From: JACCTU01 sp963700495
GTDB lineage: Bacteria > Actinomycetota > Thermoleophilia > Gaiellales > Gaiellaceae
Length of the DNA stretch: 64,000 nucleotides
Assembly (NCBI GenBank): GCA_963700495.1
Contig: CAVOXT010000006.1
Location: 434,001 to 498,000 of the forward strand
Reading direction: 5' to 3'
The notes below the pieces were generated by a model. The model was not told the DNA's origin. It saw only the letters and a list, made by a program, of their open reading frames with translations, and searched no databases. Both the position numbers and the translations under genes were made by a program. Shown here in pieces: positions 1 through 8,240 of the stretch; the stretch's first letter is position 1; every line of letters begins with the position of its first letter.

Positions 1-473
1 TTCGGCGCGAGCGTGAGGAGCAGGAGGACGCCTGCGCCTTTCGCGAGCTCCTCGTCGATCGGCGCGGTGAGCGCGGCGCCCCAGTCGAAGGCGAAGCTCG
101 CTCCGAACGTCTTCGCGTACAGGCTCATCACGGCGTCGTTGCCGAGGAGGGCGAAGGCGCCGATCGCTGCGACGGCGCCCCAGACGAAGCCGGCGGCTGC
201 GAGCTTGCGCGGCACGGTCGTGTAGCGATCCTCGTAGTGGATGAACCAGAGGTAGGCGACCGCGAGCAGGCCGAAGGCGATGATCCCGCTGATGAGCGCA
301 CCGCTGTAGGCGGCCGCCGCGATCGAGATCTGGCCCGACAACACGTAGGCGCCGGCGACGACGAGCACGCAGTAGACCCAGAAGGCCAGGTTGTGCGGCT
401 GGACGAGGCGGAAATCCTCGTCCCACCCGGACTGCTCGATCGCGCGGCGGCGGTCCTCGGCGAGCGTGCTCAC
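1..473 (-). CDS. PrsW-family intramembrane metalloprotease (N-terminal part, runs off the window)
   Basis: Polytopic membrane protein related to PrsW and CAAX-type intramembrane proteases. The visible 157 residues hold a short acidic N-terminus, several hydrophobic segments and, near the window edge, the motif PIDEELAKGAG, which matches the Glu-Glu-x-x-Lys signature of the family. The start is a GTG at 473 whose GTGA overlaps the stop of the upstream membrane protein, so the two are probably translationally coupled. The C-terminal histidine motifs lie outside the window. The family cleaves membrane proteins such as anti-sigma factors; the substrate here is unknown. Confidence 0.8.
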   Translation of the reverse strand, partial: MSTLAEDRRRAIEQSGWDEDFRLVQPHNLAFWVYCVLVVAGAYVLSGQISIAAAAYSGALISGIIAFGLLAVAYLWFIHYEDRYTTVPRKLAAAGFVWGAVAAIGAFALLGNDAVMSLYAKTFGASFAFDWGAALTAPIDEELAKGAGVLLLLTLAP

Positions 474-1099
474 GACGCCGTCCGGATGCTGCGGATCATC
501 GCGACGATCTCGTCGCGCCGGCGCGCTATCGGGCCCGTCGGGCCGGAAACGACGATCTCCACGCCTTCGGGGATCGGCTGCCCTTGAGACGTCGACTGCC
601 CCGGCGATCTGAACACGAACGCGACGATGGTTCCCTGCCGGTGGACGCCCACGAAGTCCTCCGCCACCCCGACGACGCCCCGGCGGGTCGTGACGGCGTA
701 GCGGTGAGTCGTCGCGGCGGCGCGCCCGCGCGCGTGGTGGAGGTCCGCGTTGATCTCGTTGACCCGCGTGAGCAACACCGACGGCGTCCCGGCGAACGGG
801 GCCGCGTGCACGTAGAAGTCCACGCTGCCGTCGACGAGCTCGGTCGTCGCCGTGCTGCCGACGGGCGAGCGCGTGTGGCCGACGAGTGCTCCGGAGGCCA
901 GGTTCCAGCCCGAGGTCGGGACGAGCGTTATCCCGTCGGCGATCTCGACGATGTCGCCCTTGTGCACCTCGTCGTGGTACGGCGTCGTACTGTCGATCAG
1001 CGGGAGGACGACGCTCATCAGCACCGCGAGCGCGAGGACCAGCACTGCCGGTTTGACGGTTCGCCGGTCGATCCCCGCGAAACGGCGCCGATCAGACAT
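470..1099 (-). CDS. Membrane-anchored protein of unknown function
   Basis: About 209 residues with one strong hydrophobic segment near the N-terminus (around residues 17-35) and a long extracytoplasmic part with no recognised catalytic motif. It looks like a signal-anchored cell-envelope protein. The ATG at 1099 was chosen because a GAGG Shine-Dalgarno lies 9 bases upstream; an in-frame ATG at 1120 is possible. The stop overlaps the GTG of the PrsW-like gene, so the pair forms an operon, and this protein could be a partner or substrate of that protease (inference). Confidence 0.6.
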   Translation of the reverse strand: MSDRRRFAGIDRRTVKPAVLVLALAVLMSVVLPLIDSTTPYHDEVHKGDIVEIADGITLVPTSGWNLASGALVGHTRSPVGSTATTELVDGSVDFYVHAAPFAGTPSVLLTRVNEINADLHHARGRAAATTHRYAVTTRRGVVGVAEDFVGVHRQGTIVAFVFRSPGQSTSQGQPIPEGVEIVVSGPTGPIARRRDEIVAMIRSIRTAS

Positions 1100-1330
1100 C
1101 ACGGACGTCCTCGCGGCCATCTGACCAATGGTCTCACCGTGGCCTTGGCCCGCATACGGCGCGGGCGGAGCATCCGAACGGCACACCCAGCGCGCCTCTG
1201 TGACGAGCCGGTCGGGCACGAGGACTTCGGCCGGGCAAGCTTCGGGAACTCGACACCGAACGCGTCGCACGCTGCTCTTGGGCCGGGCGGCGGAGCACGC
1301 CCTTGATCCGCATCGGCTCGGGTCGCGGCC

Positions 1331-3247
1331 TCAAAGGGTGACCTGCGACGCGATGACGACGGTGCGCTCGCCCGGCAGGGACATCTCGTCGGCCGGGTCG
1401 ACCGCGGTGTGTGCCATGACGACGAAGAGCCGCTTGCGCCACTGCGCCATCCCAGGTGCCGTTGTGACGGCGATCCTGGTGCGCGAAAGGAAGTACGAGG
1501 CGTGATCGAGGTCCACGTCGGACTCCAAGCCCGCGCTGATCGCACGCTGCAGGGCCGCGGGGACGTCCTGCGCGTCCTGGAAGCCGAAGCGGGCGGTCAC
1601 GAGCGCGATGCCGTCGGCGCGGGAGCCCAGGTAGTCGACACGGATCTGCTCGGCGGGCGCAACGTGCGGGCTGTTCACGGACTGGGCGGAGACGATCACC
1701 ACGCACTCTTCCAGCACACCCAGCCGATCGACGGTGGCGCGCAGTGCCAACGGCACCGTGTTGCTCGAGCCGTTCGGGTAGATGCCCGTGCCCGGTACGC
1801 GGGCCACGTGCGATCCCTGGCTATGGAGCTCCTCGAGGAAATCCTGCAGCGACCCCTCGTCGCGCGCGCGCTTCGCGGCGACGATGCGGCTACCGCGCTG
1901 CCAGGTCCTCATCAGCGTGAACATGATCGCGGCGATCAGCAGCGTCACCCACCCGCCGTAGCGCACCTTCGGCAGGTTGGCGATGAAGAAGGTCGTCTCG
2001 AGCCCGAGGATGACGATCACGCCGAGGGCGATCTTCCACAGCGCCCAGCGCCACCGCGCCCGCGCAAACACAAGGAACAGGATCGTGGTGATCATGAAGG
2101 TACCCGTGACGGCCACTCCGTAGGCGCCCGCGAGGCGCGGGCCGGAGCCGAACGTGAGCGTGAGCGTCACGACGACCGCGAAGAGCACCCAGTTCACGAG
2201 CGGGATGTAGATCTGGCCCGCCTCCACGCTCGAGGTGTGCCGGATGGTCGTCGGCGGGAGGAAGCCCAGGCGGATCGCCTGGCTCGTCAGCGAGAACGCC
2301 CCTGAGATGACGGCCTGCGAGGCGATCACCGTGGCGGCCCCCGCGAGCACGACCATCGGCGCGCGCGCCCACGAGGGGAGCAGGAGGTAGAACGGGTTGG
2401 TCGTCGCCCGAGGATGACCGAGGATCAGCGCGCCCTGTCCGAGATAGTTGAGCGTGAGCGCCGGGAACACGAGCGCGAACCAGGCGAGGCGGATCGGGGC
2501 GCGCCCGAAATGGCCCATGTCCGCGTACAGGGCCTCCGCACCCGTGACGGCCAGCACGACGGCGCCCATCGCGACGAGCGCCACCCAGCGCTCATGGACG
2601 AGGAACGACAAGGCGTAGGCCGGCGACAGCCCCTTGAGGATCTCCGGCCGCTGCACGACCATGCGCAGGCCGGCGAGCAAGAGAACGCCGAACCACAGCA
2701 GCATCACCGGCCCGAACAAGCGGCCGATCCGCGCTGTCCCCCAGCGCTCCGCCGCGAACAGCGCGGTGAGGACCCCCACGGTAAGCGGCAGCACGACCCC
2801 GCCCAGCCCCGGATCGACGACCTTCAGGCCCTCGTTGGCCGAGAGGACCGAGAGCGCGGGCGTGATGGCGCTGTCGCCGTAGAACAGCGCGGCGCCCAGG
2901 ACGCCCAATGCGACGAGCTTCGCGGTGGCAGGTGTAGGGCCGAGCGTCCGCTGGACGAGCGCCACCAGCGCCATGATGCCGCCCTCGCCGTCGTTGTCGG
3001 CGCGCATGACGAACGTCACGTACTTGACCGAGACGATCAGCGTGATCGCCCAGAAGACGAGCGACACGACGCCGTAGACGTTGGCCTCGGTGGGACGCAC
3101 GATGCCCCCGTCGACGAAGAAGACGCTCTGGAGCGCGTAGAGCGGGCTCGTGCCGATGTCGCCGAAGACGATGCCGAGCGCCCCTAGCGTGAGGGCCGCG
3201 GTACCGATCCTGACACGGCCGCTGCTGGACGATGCCCGCTCATGCAT
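1331..3247 (-). CDS. kup: Kup-type potassium uptake protein
   Basis: A 638-residue potassium:proton symporter of the KUP/HAK/KT family, close to the usual bacterial length. The family signature GDIGTSPLY is at residues 29-37, followed by about twelve transmembrane segments in the first 450 residues and a soluble C-terminal domain of about 170 residues. It acts at the cytoplasmic membrane in low-affinity potassium uptake. The ATG at 3247 leaves the normal short N-terminus before the first helix. I looked upstream for a c-di-AMP riboswitch, which often controls such genes, and could not recognise one. Confidence 0.95.
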   Translation of the reverse strand: MHERASSSSGRVRIGTAALTLGALGIVFGDIGTSPLYALQSVFFVDGGIVRPTEANVYGVVSLVFWAITLIVSVKYVTFVMRADNDGEGGIMALVALVQRTLGPTPATAKLVALGVLGAALFYGDSAITPALSVLSANEGLKVVDPGLGGVVLPLTVGVLTALFAAERWGTARIGRLFGPVMLLWFGVLLLAGLRMVVQRPEILKGLSPAYALSFLVHERWVALVAMGAVVLAVTGAEALYADMGHFGRAPIRLAWFALVFPALTLNYLGQGALILGHPRATTNPFYLLLPSWARAPMVVLAGAATVIASQAVISGAFSLTSQAIRLGFLPPTTIRHTSSVEAGQIYIPLVNWVLFAVVVTLTLTFGSGPRLAGAYGVAVTGTFMITTILFLVFARARWRWALWKIALGVIVILGLETTFFIANLPKVRYGGWVTLLIAAIMFTLMRTWQRGSRIVAAKRARDEGSLQDFLEELHSQGSHVARVPGTGIYPNGSSNTVPLALRATVDRLGVLEECVVIVSAQSVNSPHVAPAEQIRVDYLGSRADGIALVTARFGFQDAQDVPAALQRAISAGLESDVDLDHASYFLSRTRIAVTTAPGMAQWRKRLFVVMAHTAVDPADEMSLPGERTVVIASQVTL

Positions 3248-3497
3248 CGGACACGATCTTGACCGACGGACGACCCTCGCGCGAGCGCCGCCGACGCCAG
3301 TCGAGCCGGAACAGGGACGACAAGCAGTTCTGCCGCAAACTGATTGCTGCAGGCGGGATGCACCAGGCGCTCGCCTAAGGGGCAGCGGCGAGCTTCGTGA
3401 GGACGCGAGGCTCGAGGTGCGAATCGGCAGGCGGCGAAGTCGGTGATGGCTCCACCAGGGTGCTGGCGTTCTAGGCCCGTGCCGACATGGAGCCTTG

Positions 3498-3575
3498 ATG
3501 GAATGTCATGAAGAAGGGCCTCCTCGCCGGAGACACTCTCCGGTGACGAATCCCAATCGGGAAGGAGGCCCGAGG
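3498..3575 (+). mobile_element. Remnant of an IS110-type left end (first copy)
   Basis: The motif GAATGTCATGAAGAAGGGCC followed about 45 bases later by GGAGGCCCGAG recurs at 4138-4213, where it lies directly before an IS110 transposase start codon. In both copies GGGCCTCCT and AGGAGGCCC can pair into a stem. Here no transposase follows and the sequence runs straight into a multicopper oxidase fragment, so this is a deleted element. In the IS110 family the non-coding left end encodes the bridge RNA; whether this hairpin belongs to one is inference. Confidence 0.5.
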
Positions 3576-3764
3576 CCGCACTGGCATGGCAACACGATCA
3601 GCGTCAACGGCATGCGAATGGACACGGTCAGCCTGCTACCGGATGCGATGGTCGTCGCCGACATGGTTCCCGACGACGCCGGCATCTGGCTCTTCCACTG
3701 TCACGTCAACGATCACATCGAGGCGGGCATGCTTACCCGATATCGGGTGCTCGGAATGATTTGA
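3573..3764 (+). pseudogene. C-terminal fragment of a multicopper oxidase
   Basis: About 63 residues homologous to the last cupredoxin domain of multicopper oxidases. It contains PHWHGN near its start and HCHVNDHIEAGM near the end, the copper-ligand cluster linking the type 1 and trinuclear centres. The rest of the enzyme is absent: immediately upstream is an IS110 left-end remnant with no in-frame copper-binding sequence. There is no ribosome binding site of its own, so it is a fragment and not a small copper protein. A second oxidase fragment lies at 34780-34926. Confidence 0.7.
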
Positions 3765-3798
3765 CTTAGCGGTGGGCGGAGCATGGTCGGCTCGAACG

Positions 3799-3830
3799 AC
3801 GAGGTGCGGTTCTTGCGAACCGCACCTCGT
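3799..3830. terminator. Perfect 14-bp hairpin
   Basis: ACGAGGTGCGGTTC (3799-3812), a TTGC loop, then the exact reverse complement (3817-3830). It lies 35 bases after the stop of the oxidase fragment. There is no T-tract, as is common for terminators in high-GC actinobacteria. It is probably the transcription terminator of the original oxidase gene. Confidence 0.55.
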
Positions 3831-3870
3831 GCGAGTTGCGCGTGCTGAGCGACAGTTCGGCGAGATGCGC

Positions 3871-4130
3871 GTCCTCTCGCCTGAGCGGGCTTTCGACCTG
3901 AGCGGGACGAGCAATTCGACCCCCTCCTACATGGGACGGGTCACCCCCAGGCCGGTGAGAACGCGGTCGCTGGATCCGCGTTCTCATCAGAGATTCCGGC
4001 GACGGGGATGGAGCGTTTATGGAGCCTAGCGGTCGCAATCAGTGGCAACCGGTGGCAATGCGCGAGCCCCGAAAACGGCTCTAATAAGCCAAAACCGTTG
4101 CGACCGGTTGCGACCAGTTGCCGGTCGGAG
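3871..4130. repeat. Dispersed 260-bp repeat, copy A
   Basis: Matches 27681-27946 with small differences and a few short indels. Both copies begin with GTCCTCTCGCCTGAGCGGGC and end with GTTGCCGGTCGGAG. Near the 3' end are two inverted arms related to TTGCGACCGGTTGCGACCAG, separated by an A-rich spacer containing GAGCCCCGAAAACGGCTC, which can itself form a small hairpin. No convincing protein frame is shared by the copies. It may be a MITE-like element, an attachment-site remnant or an insertion-sequence end. Copy A is followed directly by an IS110 left end and copy B is not. Confidence 0.7.
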
Positions 4131-4310
4131 ATGGTAAGGAATGCCATGAAGAAGGGCCTCCTCCAGTGACAGGCTCCGGCTTGTCGTCTGGAGCTATCGA
4201 GAGGAGGCCCGAGTTCAATGTTGTACGCCGGTTTGGATCTCAGCCGCAAGCGTCTCAACTTCCATCTGCTCGACGCGAGCGGAGCTCTAGCCGTGCATGA
4301 ACGAGAGCAG
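4131..4310 (+). mobile_element. IS110-family element remnant: left end plus transposase N-terminus
   Basis: After the hairpin-forming left end (4138-4213), an ATG at 4218 opens a frame beginning MLYAGLDLSRKRLNFHLLDA, the usual start of an IS110 DEDD transposase with the first catalytic Asp in GLDLS. Homology fades after about 29 residues and the sequence then becomes the antisense of a broken MBL-fold gene. The element is therefore truncated and immobile. Its left boundary coincides with the end of dispersed repeat copy A. Confidence 0.65.
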
Positions 4311-4374
4311 CTCATCGGTCGTCTTCGGCATGCGCTGGAGCGCGGCCTCGATGGTGTAGCGCTGGCGGCGAACG

Positions 4375-4610
4375 AAGGCGGCGCCGCGGCCGCGGTTGTC
4401 GTCGTGGTCATCGTGCTCAGCAAGACGGCGTCGATCGCCGGCAGTTCGGCCGCAGCGATCGTAGGCCCGGTCAGCTTCCGCGAGGACGTGCCCCAGCCGA
4501 AGGCGTACTCGGCCGGGGTCGTCGAGCGTCGGGTCAGTCAGCAGGCGTCCGCCGTCGACTGCGATCAGCGCGGTTGGCCCGCCAATGTGTGTGATTCGGA
4601 CCTCGGTCAC
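4375..4610 (-). pseudogene. MBL-fold hydrolase, N-terminal fragment with two frameshifts
   Basis: The GTG at 4610 overlaps the hydrolase stop upstream (GTGA). The frame reads VTEVRITHIGGPTALIAVDG and LLTDPT, the first strands of a metallo-beta-lactamase-fold hydrolase. A shift near 4512 moves the match to another frame (YAFGWGTSSRKLTGPT), and a shift near 4430 is needed to restore the metal-binding motif related to HDHHDDN. Homology stops near 4380, where the IS110 remnant begins. The coupled start suggests an ancestral hydrolase-MBL operon cut by the insertion sequence. Confidence 0.6.
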
Positions 4611-5455
4611 GCGCTCGCGGGCAGCGGCCGTCTTGCCGCCCACACGGCCGCCTGGTCGGTCGCCCACGACAGCGCGTAGTCGGCGATCTCCTCCCAGCCA
4701 GTCTGCGAGGGCATGAGGTGCGCGCGGCCCTCGTACTCCACGACCTCGGTGATCGTGCCCTCCGCTTTGTAGTGCTTCGCGTTCGAGCGCTGGATCGACG
4801 GGGGCATGAGGTGATCCTCGCTGCCAGAGATGAAGAGCAGCGGCGCCCGGTTGGGGTTCTTGTAGTCCACGTGCGTGTCGTCGGGCCCCGGATGGATGTT
4901 CGCGAGCGCACTGCCCCAGAACACGCGGCCCGATGCGGGGATGTGGTAGCGCTCGTAGAGCCTTCGCGCTTCCTCCTCGCTGAACGTGTTCGTGAACGTG
5001 TAGCGCCATTGCTCGAAGGTGAGCCCGACGGCCTTGTGCCGGTTGGCGGGGTTCTTGAGGACGGGGAAGCTCGACCTGATCTGCGACAGCGGCACGCGCT
5101 TGACGCCTTCGGTCGGCGCCGAGTTGATCGCGACGCCGGCGGCGCCGTAGCCTCGATCCATCAGCAGCTGCGTGAAGACGCCACCGGCCGAATGACCCAT
5201 CAGGATCGGCGCCGGCTCGATCTGCGAGACGACAGACTCCAGATGCTCCATGACCGCCGGCACCGTGAGGTCCTCGATGGGCGTCGGGTCGGCGTTCAGG
5301 GCCTCGACCTCCACCTCGAAGCCAGGGTATGCAGGAGTCAGCACGCGGTAGCCGCGGCTCTCGTAGCGAGCCTTCCAGTCCTCCCAGCTTCGCGGCGTCA
5401 CCCAGAAGCCGTGGATCAGGACGATCGTGTCTGGTGTGGTCACGTCGGTGCTCAT
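4607..5455 (-). CDS. Alpha/beta hydrolase
   Basis: A 282-residue cytoplasmic alpha/beta hydrolase. It has the HGFW oxyanion-hole segment near residues 15-18, the nucleophile elbow GHSAGG with Ser89, an acidic residue in SGSEDHLMPP and the catalytic His in EGRAHLMPSQ. GGAAAGGA lies about 5 bases upstream of the ATG. The family cleaves esters or related bonds; the substrate is unknown. The stop overlaps the start of a broken MBL-fold gene, so the two were once an operon. Confidence 0.85.
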   Translation of the reverse strand: MSTDVTTPDTIVLIHGFWVTPRSWEDWKARYESRGYRVLTPAYPGFEVEVEALNADPTPIEDLTVPAVMEHLESVVSQIEPAPILMGHSAGGVFTQLLMDRGYGAAGVAINSAPTEGVKRVPLSQIRSSFPVLKNPANRHKAVGLTFEQWRYTFTNTFSEEEARRLYERYHIPASGRVFWGSALANIHPGPDDTHVDYKNPNRAPLLFISGSEDHLMPPSIQRSNAKHYKAEGTITEVVEYEGRAHLMPSQTGWEEIADYALSWATDQAAVWAARRPLPASA

Positions 5456-6019
5456 GCGCCGTCCTTTCCAGTCGAGGAACCGAAGAGCCGAAGAACGCCC
5501 GTCGAGGAGTCGAGGTTATGGTGCGATGCCGCCACTCGCATCGGTCACATGATCGCATGTCCGTGGCGCGCTGATCGACGAGTCCGACGAGACTTAACAT
5601 CCGCGAACTCGCCGCTTTGATCGGCGAGACGCTGGACGCGCTACGACTGGCCGCACAGCAGCCGAGGTAGTTGGCGGCGCCTGCCTGCAATGTACGAAAG
5701 GTCAGGCGGTCTCCTCGCGCGGTGTGTCGTCAGGCGGCTCCGGGCAGTGCCGCGGCCTCCAAGAACGACGACGGCAGCTCATGCCACAGTGCCGTTCGCG
5801 GACGAGGCGGTGTGCGCCTGCTGCGTGACTGGCCGCAGGTGCCGCCCGCGCCGCCTGTGGCGCCCGCACGTCTGCGCAGAACTGGTCGTGGAGCGCTCCT
5901 GGATGACCGATCCGAACCGCGTCTTGGAGTCCTCGGTGAACCGGCTCAGAGCGATCCAGGGTGCACGCGCGCGGCCCGCGGCGTAGCGTGTGCGCCAGGT
6001 CCATCATCATGAATCGCGC
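5456..6019. other. Intergenic stretch without a convincing gene
   Basis: Short open frames exist on both strands but none has a recognisable domain, a ribosome binding site and consistent codon use together. The first 15 bases carry the hydrolase ribosome binding site. The segment before the TIR gene presumably holds its promoter, but no clear -10/-35 pair is seen. Confidence 0.5.
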
Positions 6020-6937
6020 ATGAACAAGCCGCGCATTTTCCTCGGGTCGTCGGGCGAGCAGGCCGAGCTTCTCCGGGCGATCGCGCGCGGGCTCTCAGAG
6101 GTCGCCGAGGTCGAGCCGTGGACGACGACGTTCAACCCGGGGCGGTCCACACTCGACCGGCTCGTCGAGCTCTCCCAGGAGGTCGATTTCGCCGCGTTCG
6201 TGTTCGCCCGGGACGACTGGACGACGACCGATGGGTCCCAGTCCGGTCAGGCGTCGCCGCGCGACAACGTGGTGTTCGAGGCAGGACTGTTCGGCGGCGC
6301 GCTCGGCATCCGGCGCACGTTCATCCTCCACGCGCACGGTTCGAAGCTGCCAAGCGACCTGCTCGGGCTGACCTCCGTCCGCTACGACCCGGCCACGAGC
6401 CCGGCGGAGGTTCGCGCGATCAACCAGAAGCTCCGCAAGGCGATCGAGATCGAGGGTCGCCGCGGCCCGGTCGAAGGGCTGTGGTGGCAGCTCTCGCTGA
6501 CCATGCGCAGCGACGACGAACCGTCGGCGATCGGCCTCCTGCTCATCGCGCGGGACCGCGACGGCGGTCTGAGCGTGAACGGCCGGGCCTGGCAGGAGGA
6601 CGGCACCCTGTCGGCCCGCTACTGGAGCGAGGCCGCGAAGGAGCGCAGGGATCCGGCCAGCGTCTTCTACTTCTGGAAGGGCGAGCGCCCTAGGCACCCG
6701 AACGCCCCGCAGCTCGAGGGCACCGGCGAGATCAGCCTGGAGACGGTGGACCGCGCCACCGGGTACTGGACGACAAGGTCGGATCGCGACCCCGGGCTGA
6801 ATGCCCGAACTGCCGGCGTTTACCTTCGAGCCGACCCCTCAGACCTGCAGGTGCTGGACGGCGGCAGCGAGGAGGAGCGGGCCCAGCTCATCGCGAAGCG
6901 CCTCCGGGAGTGGAAGTCGGCCGCGAACGCTTTCTGA
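6020..6937 (+). CDS. TIR-like nucleotide-binding effector with C-terminal sensor-like domain
   Basis: A 305-residue protein. Residues 4-125 match the TIR-like domain found in CBASS and Pycsar effectors: RIFLGSSGEQ at the start, then SPRDNVVFEAGLFGGALG with the probable catalytic Glu87. Such domains cleave NAD+ when triggered in phage defence. Residues 170-280 form a beta-rich domain (GRAWQEDGTLSARYWSEAA, VFYFWKGE, GTGEISLE, ATGYWTTRSD) whose strand pattern resembles the beta-barrel of Cap15-type effectors (inference). No nucleotide cyclase, ubiquitin-like partner or nuclease is adjacent, so it is an orphan. The ATG at 6020 places the first TIR strand immediately; no strong Shine-Dalgarno is visible. 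An unrelated NAD-processing role cannot be excluded. Confidence 0.8.
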   Translation: MNKPRIFLGSSGEQAELLRAIARGLSEVAEVEPWTTTFNPGRSTLDRLVELSQEVDFAAFVFARDDWTTTDGSQSGQASPRDNVVFEAGLFGGALGIRRTFILHAHGSKLPSDLLGLTSVRYDPATSPAEVRAINQKLRKAIEIEGRRGPVEGLWWQLSLTMRSDDEPSAIGLLLIARDRDGGLSVNGRAWQEDGTLSARYWSEAAKERRDPASVFYFWKGERPRHPNAPQLEGTGEISLETVDRATGYWTTRSDRDPGLNARTAGVYLRADPSDLQVLDGGSEEERAQLIAKRLREWKSAANAF

Positions 6938-7061
6938 GCACCGAACGCCTCCCCGTGGAGAGAAGGGGAGCGGACGACGTGGGTCATTCCCGCGCGCCGG
7001 CAGCTGGGTCGCCGAGGACGCTCCCGAAGATAGGCCCGCGACGTTGGCGGGCACGGCGCGC

Positions 7062-7212
7062 TCAGCTGGCGGCGAACCTGCTGACGAGCTCCTCCTACCC
7101 AGACGTCTCGAGCGCGCGCGGCCCCCGCGCCGCCCGGACGGACGCGATCGCGGCCGTCGGGGAGGCGCCGACGTCGACCAGCGTGCAGGCGGCGATCATC
7201 CCGCTCCGGCCG
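7062..7212 (-). pseudogene. Remnant of a protein tyrosine/dual-specificity phosphatase
   Basis: Minus-strand translation gives GRSGMIAACTLVDVGASPTA and AIASVRAARGPRALETSG, matching the helices that follow the P-loop of tyrosine or dual-specificity phosphatases. The frame then hits a stop; a one-base shift restores EELVSRFAAS and a stop at 7062. The HC part of the catalytic HCxxGxxR loop is missing upstream. It is a degraded C-terminal fragment with no start. Confidence 0.45.
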
Positions 7213-7599
7213 AGCCGAGGCGCGGATCTCATCGGTCGAGCGTGGCTCCGTGCTGCTCATCGAGTGAGGCTCAAGGAGACAACGCCCGCGGGCTACCAGG
7301 AACCAGCGGTATACCTGCTGCCTGCACCCACCAATGACCGACTCTCACACGAGACGGATCGGTTCACGGGGTCCAGTCACGGGGGCTCGTCTACGGTGAT
7401 ACCGATGTCTATCGTGGACCCGACCTGGCATGAGCAGGCGTGCCCCACGGTCGACAGTGGCATCCCCAGCGTCTCCGCGCTCTCCGGGCTCGTGAAGCGC
7501 AGCTCGCAACTGCACGATCAGCTCCTCCCGCTCGGCCGGCGTCCGCGACGGCACCGACAACGGCACCGACGGCCGATCCTCCAGACCCGCCTCGCCCTC
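7213..7599. other. Intergenic, no gene recognised
   Basis: Both strands contain short arginine- and alanine-rich frames typical of antisense or non-coding high-GC sequence. No domain, start signal or repeat was recognised. Confidence 0.4.
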
Positions 7600-7848
7600 T
7601 TACGCGGCCAGCCGCTCGTCCGCGTAGTGGACGTCGCAATGCGCCACGTGCGCGTACGGGTGGTAGAAGACGCCGAGTGCCTGGTGCGGCTTGGGCCGGA
7701 TCTCGAAGTAGGCGCCGTCCTTGTGGTCGCAGACGCAGACCTTCAGCTCGTCGGTGTCTGGTTGCCAGAAGAGCGTGACCTCGAGACCGTCGTTCGCGCG
7801 GTAGGCCAACTCTCTAAGTGGGCGGTGGCTGAATTGCGTGACTGTCAT
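7600..7848 (-). CDS. Small conserved actinobacterial protein of unknown function
   Basis: An 82-residue acidic soluble protein beginning MTVTQFSHRPLRELAYRAND and containing VTLFWQPDTDELKVCVCD and FEIRPKPHQALGVFYHPYAH. Proteins with this pattern are widespread small actinobacterial proteins of unknown role. The ATG at 7848 is supported by AAGGAG 7 bases upstream; the frame is open further upstream but that part looks non-coding. It appears to be monocistronic. The paired Cys in VCVCD and several His could bind a metal, but nothing confirms this. Confidence 0.7.
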   Translation of the reverse strand: MTVTQFSHRPLRELAYRANDGLEVTLFWQPDTDELKVCVCDHKDGAYFEIRPKPHQALGVFYHPYAHVAHCDVHYADERLAA

Positions 7849-8023
7849 CTTCGGCTCCTTGCGGTCGTTTTCGAGACGCCAACGATCGCAGCCGAAAACG
7901 CACATGTCTCCGTGGCTAGCTACCAATCGAAAGCCCCTGCCCGTGGCCGAATCACGTCTGAAGCTAGCCCCCAACACGGCCCGATGAAGGTCCGCAGCAG
8001 CTGTCTGCAACGACACCGATGCG

Positions 8024-8182
8024 ATGGCGTTCGAGACGATTCGGCTCAATCGCCCGGCCGCCTGCCAGGCCTTCGTGATTTTCGGTCGCCGGGTGGCTGA
8101 CGAGCGCTGCCGCCTGATTTCCGAGTTCATCCGCGGACGCGACTACCGGCTGTCCGGGCGGCACGGATTGCAGGGAGCCTGA
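8024..8182 (+). CDS. Possible small ORF or gene fragment
   Basis: A 52-residue frame starting MAFETIRLNRPAACQAFVIF and ending with RDYRLSGRHGLQGA. G or C occupies most third codon positions, which fits coding sequence, but there is no good ribosome binding site and no family is recognised. The frame continues upstream without a start, so it may be the tail of a lost gene. Confidence 0.25.
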   Translation: MAFETIRLNRPAACQAFVIFGRRVADERCRLISEFIRGRDYRLSGRHGLQGA

Positions 8183-8240
8183 AGCCGCCTTTGCTGCTCG
8201 CCCCGATGACGCCGGCGGCCGCATGGGCGATCGTTGCGCC

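Noticed and set aside
584..1306. Long plus-strand open frame of 240 codons
   Set aside because: Arginine-, aspartate- and valine-rich antisense of the membrane protein; no domain and no ribosome binding site.
3248..3497. c-di-AMP (ydaO) riboswitch upstream of kup
   Set aside because: The conserved core motifs could not be recognised in the upstream strand; a covariance search would be needed.
5671..6012. Overlapping short open frames on both strands before the TIR gene
   Set aside because: Compositions are Arg/Cys/Ala-rich on both strands with no family, start signal or operon context.
6020..7848. Complete CBASS or Pycsar operon around the TIR gene
   Set aside because: No cyclase, E1/E2-like or HORMA/TRIP13 gene is adjacent; the neighbours are a phosphatase scar and a small unrelated protein.
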